From assembly GCA_937926325.1 (NCBI GenBank), contig CALAZQ010000133.1, forward strand, positions 1 through 6,549: DNA of 6,549 nt. The letters are read 5' to 3'. Shown piece by piece: positions 6,523 to 6,549 of this stretch; position 1 is the stretch's first letter, and the number at the start of each line of letters is the position of its first letter. The translations under genes were made by a program, and so were the position numbers. The notes under the pieces are model-generated. The model searched no databases, had not been told where the DNA came from, and saw nothing but the letters and a program-made list of their open reading frames with translations. The stretch is from an uncultured Planctomycetaceae bacterium (GTDB lineage Bacteria; Planctomycetota; Planctomycetia; Pirellulales; UBA1268).

Positions 6523-6549
6523 GTCCGAAGGATCCAAACCAGTCCATTG

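Overview
The window is high-GC DNA (roughly 60-65% G+C by eye) and almost certainly comes from a planctomycete, or at least a PVC-superphylum bacterium. The main evidence is the 1316-residue minus-strand protein. Its membrane-bound-dehydrogenase type propeller and its C-terminal CxxCH domain are both of the kind described from Pirellula and Verrucomicrobium, and they are rarely seen outside that superphylum.

Layout. (1) Positions 1-2126, plus strand: the 3' portion of a clpC-type gene for the ClpC AAA+ unfoldase. The reading frame runs off the left edge, so the N-terminal Clp-N repeats lie outside the window. (2) Positions 2127-2561: a 435-base gap between the two convergent genes. It is not empty. 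It holds two exact 40-base direct repeats (2200-2239 and 2465-2504). Between them is a segment with an 18-base-pair long-range inverted repeat (2266-2283 with 2403-2420) enclosing smaller hairpins. It looks like a small non-coding mobile or repeat element, or a structured RNA. (3) Positions 2562-6512, minus strand: one very large exported multidomain protein. In order it has a signal peptide, a degenerate SGNH-hydrolase-like module, a dehydrogenase-type beta-propeller with Ca-binding-like DTDGD loops, a HEAT-like helical region and two c-type cytochrome domains (CNTCH and CATCH). (4) Positions 6513-6549: a short leader with a GAGGT ribosome binding site for that gene.

How the parts relate. 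The two genes point at each other, share no operon, and have no evident functional link. ClpC works in cytoplasmic protein quality control with ClpP. The large protein is predicted to act outside the cytoplasmic membrane, probably as a haem-linked oxidoreductase in polymer or sugar catabolism, but its substrate cannot be read from the sequence. The most unusual part of the window is the convergent intergenic element. Every non-Watson-Crick position I found in its paired arms is a G-U pair on the plus strand, which points to an RNA made in the clpC direction. I ran no folding or database search, so that remains an inference.
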